From contig HF989189.1 in NCBI GenBank assembly GCA_000431275.1, forward strand, positions 9,422-23,157: DNA of 13,736 nucleotides, written 5' to 3'. The position numbers and the translations under genes were made by a program. This document shows positions 7,134-13,736 of this stretch, one piece after another; within the stretch, counting starts at the first letter, position 1, and each line of letters opens with the position of its first letter. Origin of the DNA: Prevotella sp. CAG:755 (GTDB lineage: Bacteria; Bacteroidota; Bacteroidia; Bacteroidales; Bacteroidaceae). The notes under the pieces were generated by a model. That model was not told where the DNA came from, made no database searches, and saw only the letters and a list, made by a program, of their open reading frames with translations.

Positions 7134-9557
7134 ATGAAACAGACTTTATTACGCTTCTTTTTCATGGCCGTGGCTGTCGTGTGCGTATGCCGGGCGCGGG
7201 CCAATGGGGAAGCCGTCCTGACGGGGCGGGTGACTGACGCCGACCGCAAAGAAGTGGTCAACTTCGCGACCGCCTCGCTCAAAGGTACGCAATACGCCGC
7301 CCAGACGAACGGAGAGGGCGAGTTTACCCTGTCGGCACCGGCGGGTGAATATACGCTGGTGGTGTCGGCGTTCGGCTATCGTACGGTTGAGGCGAAAGTC
7401 AGCCTGACCCGCAGCCATCGCCGTCGCGTCCGGGTGGAACTCTCTCCGAACGAGCACCGCAAGCTGGGCGAGGTGACCGTGGCGGCCAACCGCATCAACC
7501 GCGTCAAGCAGACGGCCTATAATGTCGTGGCCGTCGACACGCGCGCCTTGAAGAACACCACGAAAACCCTCTCCGAGGCCTTGGCCCAGCTGCCCGGCCT
7601 GAAACTCCGGGAGAGCGGCGGCGTGGGGTCGGACATGCAGATGAGCCTCGACGGCTTCACGGGCAAGCACGTCAAGGTCTTCATCGACGGTGTGCCGCAG
7701 GAAGGCGTCGGTCAGGCGTTCGGCCTGAACAACATCCCCGTGGGCTTTGCCGAGCGCATCGAGGTCTACAAGGGCGTGGTTCCCGTGGGCTTCGGCACCG
7801 ACGCCCTCGGCGGTGTCATCAACGTCGTGACCGCCAAGCGCCGCCCGGGCTGGTTCGCCGACGCGTCCTATTCCTACGGCTCGTTCAACACGCACCGCTC
7901 GCACGTCAACGCGGGGCAGACGTTGAAGAACGGCCTGACGTGGGAGGTCAATGCCTTCCAGAACTATTCTGACAACGACTACTACGTCGATACCCCCGTC
8001 GAGGACTTCGCCACGGGCGCCATCAACAGGCGCAAGACGGAGCGCGTGCGCCGCTTCCACGACATGTACCACAACGAGTCGGTCGGCGCCAAGCTGGGCG
8101 TGACGGGCAAGCGGTGGGCCGACCGCTTCCTGCTGGGCCTGACGTGGGCCGGCTTCCACAAGGACATCCAGACGGGCGTCTTGCAGACCGTGGTCTTCGG
8201 CGCCAAGTTCCGCGAGGGCCACTCGCTGATGCCTTCGCTCGAATGGAGCAAGCGCGACCTCGGCGTCAAAGGGCTCGACGTGCAGCTGACCGCAAACTAC
8301 AACCTGGGCCTGACGCACAACGTCGACACCGCCCGCACCCGGTGGAACTGGCGCGGCGAGACGAAGCAGGGCACTGGGCGCGGCGAACAGGCCTACCAGA
8401 ACGCCGAGTTCACCAGCGAGAACTGGAACACGACGTTCACGGCGAACTACCGCCTGGGCCGCCGCCACACGCTGACCCTGAACAACGTCTTCGCCCACTT
8501 CACGCGCCACGCCCCGACCGATGCCTCGTCCACGGCCTCGGTGAGCAGCCTCTTCGACAAACGGACGGCAAAGAACATCACCGGCCTGGCCTATCGCCTG
8601 ATGCCCTCGCGGCAGTGGAACGCCACGGTCTTCGCCAAGTACTACTGGACGCACAGCGAGGGTGCCACGGCGGCCGACGAAAAGGAGTCGACCTACGTCC
8701 CGGCCGAGGGCAGCACGAGCGTGCCCGGATGGGGCGCGGCGGGCACGTGGTTCCCTCTGGCCACCTTCGGGCACGACCGCCGAACGGCCGACGACCTACA
8801 ACTGAAACTCTCCTACGAACGGGCCTACCGCCTGCCCTCCGACACGGAGCTCTTCGGCGACGAGGACCTCGAACGCGGCAACGTCGGCCTGCGCCCCGAG
8901 CGGAGCGACAACTACAACCTCAATCTCAGCTACCTCTGGCGACCGGCGCGGAAGCATAGCCTCTACGTGGAGGCCGGCCTCGTCCTGCGTGACACGAAAG
9001 ACTACATCCTTCGCTCGACCGACCGCTATTCGGGCAACAAGTACTATGCCTCGTACAACAACTGGGGCCACGTCGTCACCAAGGGAGTCAACCTCTCGGC
9101 CCGCTGGTCGTGGGGCAAGTGGCTCTCCGTGGGCGGCACGTTCAACTACATGGACGCCCGCGACTACGAGCGCTACGAGTCGCTCGAGACGGGGCTCAAA
9201 CCGAGCCTCACCTACAAAGTGCGCATCCCCAACCAGCCCTACCTTTATGCCAACTCCGACGTGGCTTTCACCTGGCACGGCCTCGGGGGCGAGGGCAATG
9301 TGCTCTCGCTGATTTACGACAACTATTACGTACACCGCTTCCCCCTCTATTGTGAGAACATCTCCGCCCGGGGCAAGGAAGAAGTGCCCTCGCAGCTGGC
9401 ACACAACCTCGCGCTGACGTACAGCCTCGGCGCTGGGCGCTACAACTTCACCCTCGAATGCCGCAACCTGACCGACGAGCGCCTTTACGACAATTTCAGC
9501 CTCCAAAAGCCGGGCCGTGCTTTCTATGGCAAGGTACGCATCTACTTCGGACGCTGA
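7134..9557 (+). CDS. xusA: TonB-dependent outer-membrane receptor, XusA-like (iron-siderophore import)
   Basis: 807 residues. Residues 1-23 are a signal peptide. Residues 27-105 form a CarboxypepD_reg-like beta domain (LTGRVTDADRKEVVNFATASLKG..., GEYTLVVSAFGYRT), the usual N-terminal extension of Bacteroidota receptors. A TonB-box-like LGEVTVAA lies at 111-118. The plug spans about 125-235, including LSEALAQLPGLKLRE, KVFIDGVPQ, ERIEVYKGVVPVGFGTDALGGVINVV. The rest is a barrel with alternating aromatic strands, ending GKVRIYFGR. It would import a scarce ligand across the outer membrane with energy from TonB-ExbBD. The downstream DUF4374 lipoprotein and PepSY membrane protein point to the XusABC xenosiderophore system of Bacteroides thetaiotaomicron, where the receptor takes up ferric enterobactin-type siderophores. 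The ligand here is inferred from context; another siderophore or heme is possible. The receptor assignment is certain. Confidence 0.9.
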   Translation: MKQTLLRFFFMAVAVVCVCRARANGEAVLTGRVTDADRKEVVNFATASLKGTQYAAQTNGEGEFTLSAPAGEYTLVVSAFGYRTVEAKVSLTRSHRRRVRVELSPNEHRKLGEVTVAANRINRVKQTAYNVVAVDTRALKNTTKTLSEALAQLPGLKLRESGGVGSDMQMSLDGFTGKHVKVFIDGVPQEGVGQAFGLNNIPVGFAERIEVYKGVVPVGFGTDALGGVINVVTAKRRPGWFADASYSYGSFNTHRSHVNAGQTLKNGLTWEVNAFQNYSDNDYYVDTPVEDFATGAINRRKTERVRRFHDMYHNESVGAKLGVTGKRWADRFLLGLTWAGFHKDIQTGVLQTVVFGAKFREGHSLMPSLEWSKRDLGVKGLDVQLTANYNLGLTHNVDTARTRWNWRGETKQGTGRGEQAYQNAEFTSENWNTTFTANYRLGRRHTLTLNNVFAHFTRHAPTDASSTASVSSLFDKRTAKNITGLAYRLMPSRQWNATVFAKYYWTHSEGATAADEKESTYVPAEGSTSVPGWGAAGTWFPLATFGHDRRTADDLQLKLSYERAYRLPSDTELFGDEDLERGNVGLRPERSDNYNLNLSYLWRPARKHSLYVEAGLVLRDTKDYILRSTDRYSGNKYYASYNNWGHVVTKGVNLSARWSWGKWLSVGGTFNYMDARDYERYESLETGLKPSLTYKVRIPNQPYLYANSDVAFTWHGLGGEGNVLSLIYDNYYVHRFPLYCENISARGKEEVPSQLAHNLALTYSLGAGRYNFTLECRNLTDERLYDNFSLQKPGRAFYGKVRIYFGR

Positions 9558-9617
9558 GCGGCGGTGGCAGAACTGAGAAAACAAATTGAGAATTAACTGA
9601 ATAAAAAAGCAATCATC

Positions 9618-11060
9618 ATGAACAAGTACACCCTCCTCACCCTGGCAGCCTCGATGGCGCTGGCCGGAACGCTGACCTCGTGCTCCGAAGAAACAGTCGA
9701 CACACCCCCGCCCCCCGGAGGCGGCGACACGACCGCCGTCGTCACCGGTCCCGGCATCTCGGCGGCCAACGACTTTGTCGTCGTGGCCACCACCTCGGAC
9801 GTCAACAGCATCGTCCAGACCGGCAACCTCAACACGGGCCGCGTCAGCTCGGTCGGCAACGGTTTGCAGACCGGCGCCGGGACGGCGTGGCTCTTCTGGC
9901 GCGACAAGTACCTCTACCGCCTGCAATATAACCAAGGCAATGCCGGCGTGACGTCGTCCTACCGCATGGGTGCCGGCGGGCAGGTCGAAGAGCGCGACAT
10001 GCAGTATAACATCACCCGCTTCGTCACCTACGGCACGTGGGGCGAGAACGTCATCACCGCCTCGGCCATCGACACGGACGAGAGCATTGCCTCCGACGTA
10101 TTCCTCAGCGACAGCACCGTCTATGCCAAAGGGCTGGGCATCGTCTACCTTAATGCAGAGGAGGAAACCAAGACCGACAAGACCGTGCCCTGCGAGAACT
10201 TCCTCGGCAACGGCGAGTACGTCACCCTTGCGGGCATCGTCGAGGCCGGCGGCAAACTCTACACCTCCGTCGTGCCGATGGGCATGAGCCAGTATGGCGT
10301 GGCCAAGTACTACGGCCGCACTGAGGCCGACGGCGTCCACATCAAGTATCCCGACCTCATCAAGACCGAGAGCGGCGGTTCGGGTTCGGGCGCTTACGAG
10401 GCCGGCGAGCTGCAGTGGACGCAATACCCCGACGAGGCATGGGTGGCCGTCTACGACAACGACCGCTTCGAGAACCCCACCCTCATCCGCACCGACCGCA
10501 TCAGCTACGCCTGCGGGCGCTTCAAGTCGCAGTACTACCAGACCATCTGGCCCGACTCGGCCGGCAACGTCTACGTCTTCTCGGCCAGCTATGCCAAAGC
10601 AATGTCCGACCCGCGCCAGCAGACCACGCTGCCCTCGGGCGTCGTCCGCATCAAGGCCGGCACGGCGGAGTTCGACCCCTCGTTCTATTTCGACATTGAG
10701 CAGGCCTCCGGCGGCTACCAGATGTACCGCTGCTGGCCTATTTCGGGCGATTACTTCCTCCTGCAAATGTACACCGGTTCCAACCTTTCGAAAGCGGGCA
10801 AGACGCGGCTGGCCATCTTCAAGGGCGGCGATGCGCCCTCGTTCCGCTACGTCGAGGGTCTGCCCGCTGACGACCTCATCAGCTCGCTCGGTTCGACGCC
10901 CTATGCCGAGCAGGGCGTGGCGTGGATGCCCGTGGTGACCAACGACGGCCGCCAGCCAGCCCTCTACCGCATCGACGCCGCCACTGCCACCGCCACGCGT
11001 GGCCTCGAAGTGGAAGCGTCGAGCATCTCGGCCGTCGGCCGGCTCAAAGCGGCAAATTGA
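9618..11060 (+). CDS. xusB: DUF4374 surface lipoprotein, XusB-like siderophore-binding protein
   Basis: 480 residues, 60 nt after xusA and clearly in the same transcription unit. The signal peptide ends in lipobox LTSC with lipidation at Cys22; SEETVD follows and is acidic, as in the surface lipoprotein export signal, then a Pro/Gly-rich tether (TPPPPGGGDT). The body is DUF4374-like: repeated beta-rich segments compatible with a propeller, and the diagnostic stretch near residues 320-350 (VYVFSASYAKAMSDP, QQTTLPSGVVRIKAG), then RCWPISGDYFLLQMYTG. In the known system XusB binds ferric siderophore at the cell surface and hands it to XusA. No heme-binding motif is obvious. Family assignment is strong; ligand identity is inferred from homology and gene order. 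Unusually, the gene is followed by four REP-like hairpins before xusC. Confidence 0.85.
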   Translation: MNKYTLLTLAASMALAGTLTSCSEETVDTPPPPGGGDTTAVVTGPGISAANDFVVVATTSDVNSIVQTGNLNTGRVSSVGNGLQTGAGTAWLFWRDKYLYRLQYNQGNAGVTSSYRMGAGGQVEERDMQYNITRFVTYGTWGENVITASAIDTDESIASDVFLSDSTVYAKGLGIVYLNAEEETKTDKTVPCENFLGNGEYVTLAGIVEAGGKLYTSVVPMGMSQYGVAKYYGRTEADGVHIKYPDLIKTESGGSGSGAYEAGELQWTQYPDEAWVAVYDNDRFENPTLIRTDRISYACGRFKSQYYQTIWPDSAGNVYVFSASYAKAMSDPRQQTTLPSGVVRIKAGTAEFDPSFYFDIEQASGGYQMYRCWPISGDYFLLQMYTGSNLSKAGKTRLAIFKGGDAPSFRYVEGLPADDLISSLGSTPYAEQGVAWMPVVTNDGRQPALYRIDAATATATRGLEVEASSISAVGRLKAAN

Positions 11061-11111
11061 CAAACCCGGCGCGTCCGTGGCAGGGCGTCGCCTCATTCCA
11101 TGTGTTTGTAG

Positions 11112-11137
11112 CGTAGGGGCGCCACTTGTGACGCCCG
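11112..11137 (+). repeat. REP-like hairpin, type A
   Basis: Begins CGTAG and forms GGGCGCCAC-TT-GTGACGCCC, with one internal C-A mismatch. Same sequence as the copies at 11199, 12620 and 12806. Confidence 0.85.
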
Positions 11138-11198
11138 ATGACCGACGCGAAACTGTTGCTGTGCGATGTGACGCAACTGCCTGCGGCACTGGAATAAA

Positions 11199-11242
11199 CG
11201 TAGGGGCGCCACTTGTGACGCCCGTGCCCAGCAGGGCACAAC
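11199..11242 (+). repeat. REP-like hairpin, type A, with second hairpin
   Basis: A type A palindrome (11199-11224) followed at once by a second stem-loop GTGCCC-AGCA-GGGCAC and the tail GGGCACAAC. The tandem units downstream of xusC carry the same second stem but with loop AGT, so the stem is kept while the loop changes. Confidence 0.85.
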
Positions 11243-11258
11243 CGGCCGCGTTCCAAAT

Positions 11259-11280
11259 CGTAGGGACGACATGTCGTCCG
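11259..11280 (+). repeat. REP-like hairpin, type D
   Basis: CGTAG followed by GGACGACATGTCGTCC, a perfect self-complementary palindrome with no loop. It shares the CGTAGGG head of the family but has a different stem. Confidence 0.75.
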
Positions 11281-11359
11281 CCGCAAGGTGAGCCCCGCTC
11301 GCTGCGCATGATGGTGTGTTCCGTCTGCCGCGTGTGTGGGTTTCACCCTGCCGGGCGAA

Positions 11360-11385
11360 CGGGCGTCATAAATGGCGCCCCTACG
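11360..11385 (-). repeat. REP-like hairpin, type B, inverted
   Basis: Read on the minus strand it begins CGTAGGGG and forms GGGCGCCAT-TT-ATGACGCCC. It lies opposite to the three copies before it, 32 nt before the xusC start codon. Confidence 0.85.
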
Positions 11386-11417
11386 GGTTCGTTGTTTGAC
11401 TTTAATCCTCAACCCTT

Positions 11418-12593
11418 ATGCGAAAACTTTTCCGACAACTCCACCTTTGGCTCTCCGTGCCGTTCGGCGTGGTCGTCACGCTCGTCTGTTTTTCGGGGGC
11501 GATGCTCGTGTTCGAGGACGAGGTGGTTCGCCTGAGCCACCGTGAGCTTTTCCATACCGAACCGGTCGGGCGACCCGTCGTGACCCTCGACGAAGCCGCC
11601 CGCCGCGTGGCCGCCACCCTGCCCGAGGGCATCCGCGTCACCGGCGTCACCGTCGAGGCCGACCCCGGGCGCACGTGGCGCGTCAATCTCTCCCGCCCGA
11701 AGCATGCTTGGGCTGCCGTCAATCCCTACACCGGCGAAGTCGTTGGGCGCTATGAGCGGCCGCCGTTCTTCACGGCCATGTTCCGCCTGCACCGCTGGCT
11801 GCTCGACAGCCGGCCTTCCGGCGACGGCGTGTTCTGGGGCAAGACGGTGGTGGGCGTCTCGACGCTGCTGTTCGTCGTGGTGCTCCTTACGGGCGTGGTG
11901 CTCTGGTGGCCGCGCACCGTGCGTGCCCTGCGCCGTAGTCTTTCTTTCGCGCCGCGGAAGGGTTGGCGCCGTTTCTGGTACGACCTCCATGTGGCCGGCG
12001 GCATGTATGCCCTCATTTTTCTGCTGCTCATGGCCCTGACGGGACTGACGTGGTCGTTCCCGTGGTACCGCGATGCCCTCTGTGCCGTTCTTGGCATTGA
12101 GGCGCCGGCCGGCGGCGGCCACGCGGGCGGGGCACGGGAGCAGACAGCCCGTGCTGAAAAAGCCGGACGGCATCGTCCTGCCGGGCAGAAGGGCAAGGCG
12201 CAGAGCCACCGGTCACCGGACGGGGCGGATGCCGCGCCGTGGCAGACTGCCTACAACGCCCTTGTCGCCCGCTGTGCAGGGTATGAGCGCATCACAGTGG
12301 GGCCGAAGACGGCTTCTGTGGCCTACGGGCGCCTGGGCAACCGCCGCGCGTCCGACCGCTACGACCTCGACCCCGTCACAGGGCGCATCACCGGGTTCAC
12401 ACCCTATGCCGACACCGCCCCGGTGGGCAAGGTGCGCGGTTGGATCTATTCGCTCCACGTGGGCTCGTGGGGCGGCACCGTCACGCGCCTGCTCTCGTTT
12501 GTGGCCGCCCTTGTGGGTGCCAGCCTCCCTCTGACGGGCTATTACCTTTGGTTCCGTCGCCTGCGGGCACGGCGGCGCGGCATGGCCGTATAG
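11418..12593 (+). CDS. xusC: PepSY-domain inner-membrane protein, XusC-like
   Basis: 391 residues. Four hydrophobic segments at about 13-33, 145-168, 190-215 and 352-379, matching the PepSY-associated TM family. Conserved histidines near helix starts, as in that family: H9 (RQLHLWLS), H125 (FRLHRWLLD), H191 (YDLHVAGG) and H347 (YSLHVGSWGG), candidates for heme or metal ligands. A periplasmic PepSY domain lies at about 55-112 (VVTLDEAARRVAATLPEG..., NPYTGEVVGRYE) and a second PepSY-like part at 288-330 (YDLDPVTGRITGF). PepSY-TM proteins in iron loci are thought to act as inner-membrane ferric reductases or to help release iron; in XusABC this is the third component. Residues 230-273 are a Gly/Ala/Arg/Lys-rich, probably flexible insert. 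The gene is separated from xusB by 357 nt of palindromic repeats. Family is secure; biochemical role is inferred. Confidence 0.87.
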   Translation: MRKLFRQLHLWLSVPFGVVVTLVCFSGAMLVFEDEVVRLSHRELFHTEPVGRPVVTLDEAARRVAATLPEGIRVTGVTVEADPGRTWRVNLSRPKHAWAAVNPYTGEVVGRYERPPFFTAMFRLHRWLLDSRPSGDGVFWGKTVVGVSTLLFVVVLLTGVVLWWPRTVRALRRSLSFAPRKGWRRFWYDLHVAGGMYALIFLLLMALTGLTWSFPWYRDALCAVLGIEAPAGGGHAGGAREQTARAEKAGRHRPAGQKGKAQSHRSPDGADAAPWQTAYNALVARCAGYERITVGPKTASVAYGRLGNRRASDRYDLDPVTGRITGFTPYADTAPVGKVRGWIYSLHVGSWGGTVTRLLSFVAALVGASLPLTGYYLWFRRLRARRRGMAV

Positions 12594-12619
12594 GGGCACA
12601 ACCGCCTGCCGTCTGCTGT

Positions 12620-12645
12620 CGTAGGGGCGCCACTTGTGACGCCCG
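12620..12645 (+). repeat. REP-like hairpin, type A
   Basis: Identical to the type A copies in the xusB-xusC gap. It lies 26 nt after the xusC stop and could protect or end the xus transcript, though no T tract follows. Confidence 0.85.
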
Positions 12646-12724
12646 GATACCGTCGCAGAACAGTTTGCATATTGTTTTTACGCCGCGCCTGGCGGGGCAC
12701 AACGCAGCGGGCGGATTTCGATCT

Positions 12725-12869
12725 GGTCATCCGGGCGACATGAATGTCGCCCCTACGTTTTGAGGCGGTTATTGGTGAATATGCGGTGTAATTTGCGGCA
12801 GCGTACGTAGGGGCGCCACTTGTGACGCCCGTGCCCAGTGGGCACAACTCGGCTGGGGATGTTCACCCC
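12725..12869. repeat. 145-bp tandem unit 1 (inverted pair of REP-like hairpins)
   Basis: Holds a minus-oriented type C hairpin (12732-12757, GGGCGACAT-GA-ATGTCGCCC, fully paired), a 48-nt spacer, a plus-oriented type A hairpin (12806-12831), the stem-loop GTGCCC-AGT-GGGCAC, and a weaker GGGG/CCCC stem near the end. The CGTAGGGG heads of the two main hairpins face each other, as in bacterial interspersed mosaic elements. Confidence 0.88.
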
Positions 12870-13014
12870 GGTCATCCGGGCGACATGAATGTCGCCCCTA
12901 CGTTTTGAGGCGGTTGTTGGTGAATATGCGGTGTAATTTGCGGCGGCGTACGTAGGGGCGCCATTTATGACGCCCGTGCCCAGTGGGCACAACTCGGCTG
13001 GGGATGTTCACCCC
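12870..13014. repeat. 145-bp tandem unit 2
   Basis: Same layout as unit 1 with four differences. The plus-oriented hairpin (12951-12976) is type B: the stem pair CAC/GTG has become CAT/ATG, so pairing is kept. The type C hairpin (12877-12902) and the GTGCCC-AGT-GGGCAC stem are unchanged. Confidence 0.88.
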
Positions 13015-13119
13015 GGTCATCCGGGCGACATGAATGTCGCCCCTACGTTTTGAGGCGGTTGTTGGTGAATATGCGGTGTAATTTTCGGCAGCGCACGTAG
13101 GGGCGCCATTTATGACGCC
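13015..13119. repeat. 145-bp tandem unit 3, truncated
   Basis: Starts as units 1 and 2 with a type C hairpin (13022-13047) and type B hairpin (13096-13119). Similarity ends right after the type B palindrome, so the second stem-loop and the tail are missing. Three further changes lie in and after the spacer. Confidence 0.85.
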
Positions 13120-13168
13120 TTGCCCCGTCTGACAATAAATAATAGAGTGGCTTCGACATCATTGGGGA

Positions 13169-13207
13169 CAACGTCGCTGAAACTTCTTCCTCCCCACGGC
13201 GACGTTG
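13169..13207. repeat. 9-bp inverted repeat upstream of the rRNA leader
   Basis: CAACGTCGC and GCGACGTTG are separated by 21 nt; GGGGA/TCCCC can add a short inner pairing. No T tract follows on either strand. Role unknown. Confidence 0.5.
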
Positions 13208-13306
13208 CTCAGTCGCATATCAGATAGCGGGCAATTCGTATAGGATACTGCTATTCTTTATTTGATTTTATGTTATGCAGCAGGTTTCGTGTTTTTTATC
13301 GCTTTT

Positions 13307-13341
13307 TTTGATACGCCGTATTTCCGAAACCTCTATATTTG
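13307..13341 (+). promoter_or_regulatory. rRNA operon promoter P1 (upstream)
   Basis: Perfect -7 box TATATTTG (13334-13341) with TTTG at 13307-13310. The 23-nt spacing is longer than in P2, so the -33 assignment is less certain. AT-rich DNA lies around and before it. Confidence 0.55.
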
Positions 13342-13460
13342 CCCTTGCGAGTAAAGATAACGCAAAAAGTTGCGTGATTTTTTTAAGTGACGCAACTGCT
13401 TGTCTCAGAGAGCATTCCGCTCCCTGTGAAATTTTTTCTCGCAAAAAAGTGCTTCAAAAA

Positions 13461-13492
13461 TTTGGAGGGTAAGAAATAAACCTCTACTTTTG
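13461..13492 (+). promoter_or_regulatory. rRNA operon promoter P2
   Basis: TTTG (13461-13464), 20 nt, TACTTTTG (13485-13492), an exact match to the Bacteroidota housekeeping promoter, in an AT-rich setting. Transcription should start near 13498-13500, giving a leader of about 200 nt before 16S rRNA. Confidence 0.8.
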
Positions 13493-13528
13493 CACTCGCT
13501 TTCGGGAACGAAACCGAAACGCACAGAA

Positions 13529-13537
13529 GTTCTTTGA
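13529..13537 (+). promoter_or_regulatory. boxA-like antitermination site in the rRNA leader
   Basis: GTTCTTTGA resembles the boxA core of rRNA leaders, bound by NusB-S10 to keep polymerase from terminating early. Its place just after P2 and before the leader hairpins fits that role. Confidence 0.55.
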
Positions 13538-13579
13538 GAAATTTACATAAACGAATACGCAGTACAGGTAAATGCTTAT

Positions 13580-13670
13580 GCTGCTTTTGGGCAGCTAAGA
13601 AGTGTACATGAAAACCGTTCAATTCTTGTCATCGTCTGACGATGGCGAAAGTGATTTGGATAGTCTATCC
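13580..13670 (+). other. rRNA leader hairpins
   Basis: Three short stem-loops in the transcribed leader: GCTGC-TTTTGG-GCAGC (13580-13595), CATCGT-CTG-ACGATG (13630-13644) and GGATA-GTC-TATCC (13658-13670). They may serve processing of the pre-rRNA; the downstream partner strand is outside the window. Confidence 0.5.
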
Positions 13671-13698
13671 TGAACAGAGCAAAAACAATTCAAATAAT

Positions 13699-13736
13699 AG
13701 GATGAAGAGTTTGATCCTGGCTCAGGATGAACGCTA
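13699..13736 (+). rRNA. 16S rRNA, 5' end only
   Basis: The last bases contain GAAGAGTTTGATCCTGGCTC, the universal 5' region of bacterial 16S rRNA, followed by AGGATGAACGCTA as in Bacteroidales. The start was set by aligning with position 1 of the E. coli gene and may shift by a few bases. The gene continues beyond the window, in the same direction as the xus locus. Confidence 0.97.

Larger units (their letters stand above)
11061..11417. other. xusB-xusC gap filled by REP-like hairpins
   Basis: 357 nt inside an otherwise compact locus, holding four palindromic elements (11112, 11199, 11259, 11360) and no convincing gene. No TAnnTTTG promoter was seen directly before xusC, so xusC probably depends on readthrough through these hairpins. 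The open frames in this gap are translations of the palindromes. Confidence 0.65.
12594..13119. other. REP-like repeat array between xusC and the rRNA leader
   Basis: No gene here. It contains a single type A hairpin (12620-12645), copies of the motif GGGCACAAC (overlapping the xusC stop at 12593, and at 12695), and then about 2.7 tandem copies of a 145-bp unit. Minus-strand open frames here are repeats translated three times, not genes. Confidence 0.8.

Noticed and set aside
7149..8774. Minus-strand open frame of 541 codons opposite xusA
   Set aside because: Shadow of the receptor gene; composition is Arg/Val/Ala-rich with no recognisable family.
8796..11309. Minus-strand open frame of 837 codons opposite xusA and xusB
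   Set aside because: It is antisense to two well-supported genes, has no domain or signal, and crosses their boundary. Long antisense frames are expected in GC-rich, C-ending codon usage.
12542..12992. Minus-strand small open frames with repeated peptides such as TGVTSGAPTYAAANYTAYSP and GRHKWRPY
   Set aside because: They are translations of the palindromic tandem repeats; the peptide repeats follow the 145-bp DNA period. The same holds for the frame at 11044-11412.
12725..13119. CRISPR array
   Set aside because: The period is 145 bp, the whole unit is repeated including the spacer, and no cas genes are present.

Overview
The window is chromosomal DNA from a GC-rich member of the Bacteroidota, most likely order Bacteroidales. 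The evidence is the 5' end of a 16S rRNA gene at the right edge with the Bacteroidales-type start, promoters of the Bacteroidota form (TTG/TTTG, about 20 nt, TAnnTTTG), lipoproteins with the acidic residues after the lipobox cysteine that mark surface export in this phylum, and gene families (GH20 exo-hexosaminidase, DUF4374, CarboxypepD_reg-type TonB receptors, dual-membrane anti-sigma factors) typical of gut or oral Bacteroidales. Genus cannot be fixed from this sequence.

Left part, minus strand: (1) the first 1132 codons of a secreted multimodular GH20 beta-N-acetylhexosaminidase that runs off the left edge, with a clear promoter; (2) a 720-nt intergenic stretch with no convincing gene; (3) a Das/Dma-type pair, an ECF sigma factor followed 5 nt later by an anti-sigma factor built to span both membranes (cytoplasmic N-terminus, one inner-membrane helix, disordered periplasmic linker, outer-membrane barrel); (4) just upstream, a small, probably surface-exposed lipoprotein with two Ig-like repeats, separated from the sigma gene by two hairpins.

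Centre, plus strand: a divergent 488-nt promoter region leads into a three-gene locus that matches the xenosiderophore utilisation system XusABC in content and order: TonB-dependent outer-membrane receptor, DUF4374 surface lipoprotein and PepSY inner-membrane protein. The expected path is capture of an iron-siderophore by the lipoprotein, transfer to the receptor, and handling of the iron or siderophore at the inner membrane.

Right part: palindromic REP-like repeats lie in the xusB-xusC gap (four hairpins) and downstream of xusC, where they grow into about 2.7 copies of a 145-bp tandem unit, each with two hairpins in opposite orientation. One stem differs between units by a paired, compensatory change. 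After this come an AT-rich rRNA leader with two promoters, a boxA-like site, leader hairpins, and the first bases of 16S rRNA. No tRNA, CRISPR array, intact insertion sequence or transposase is visible.
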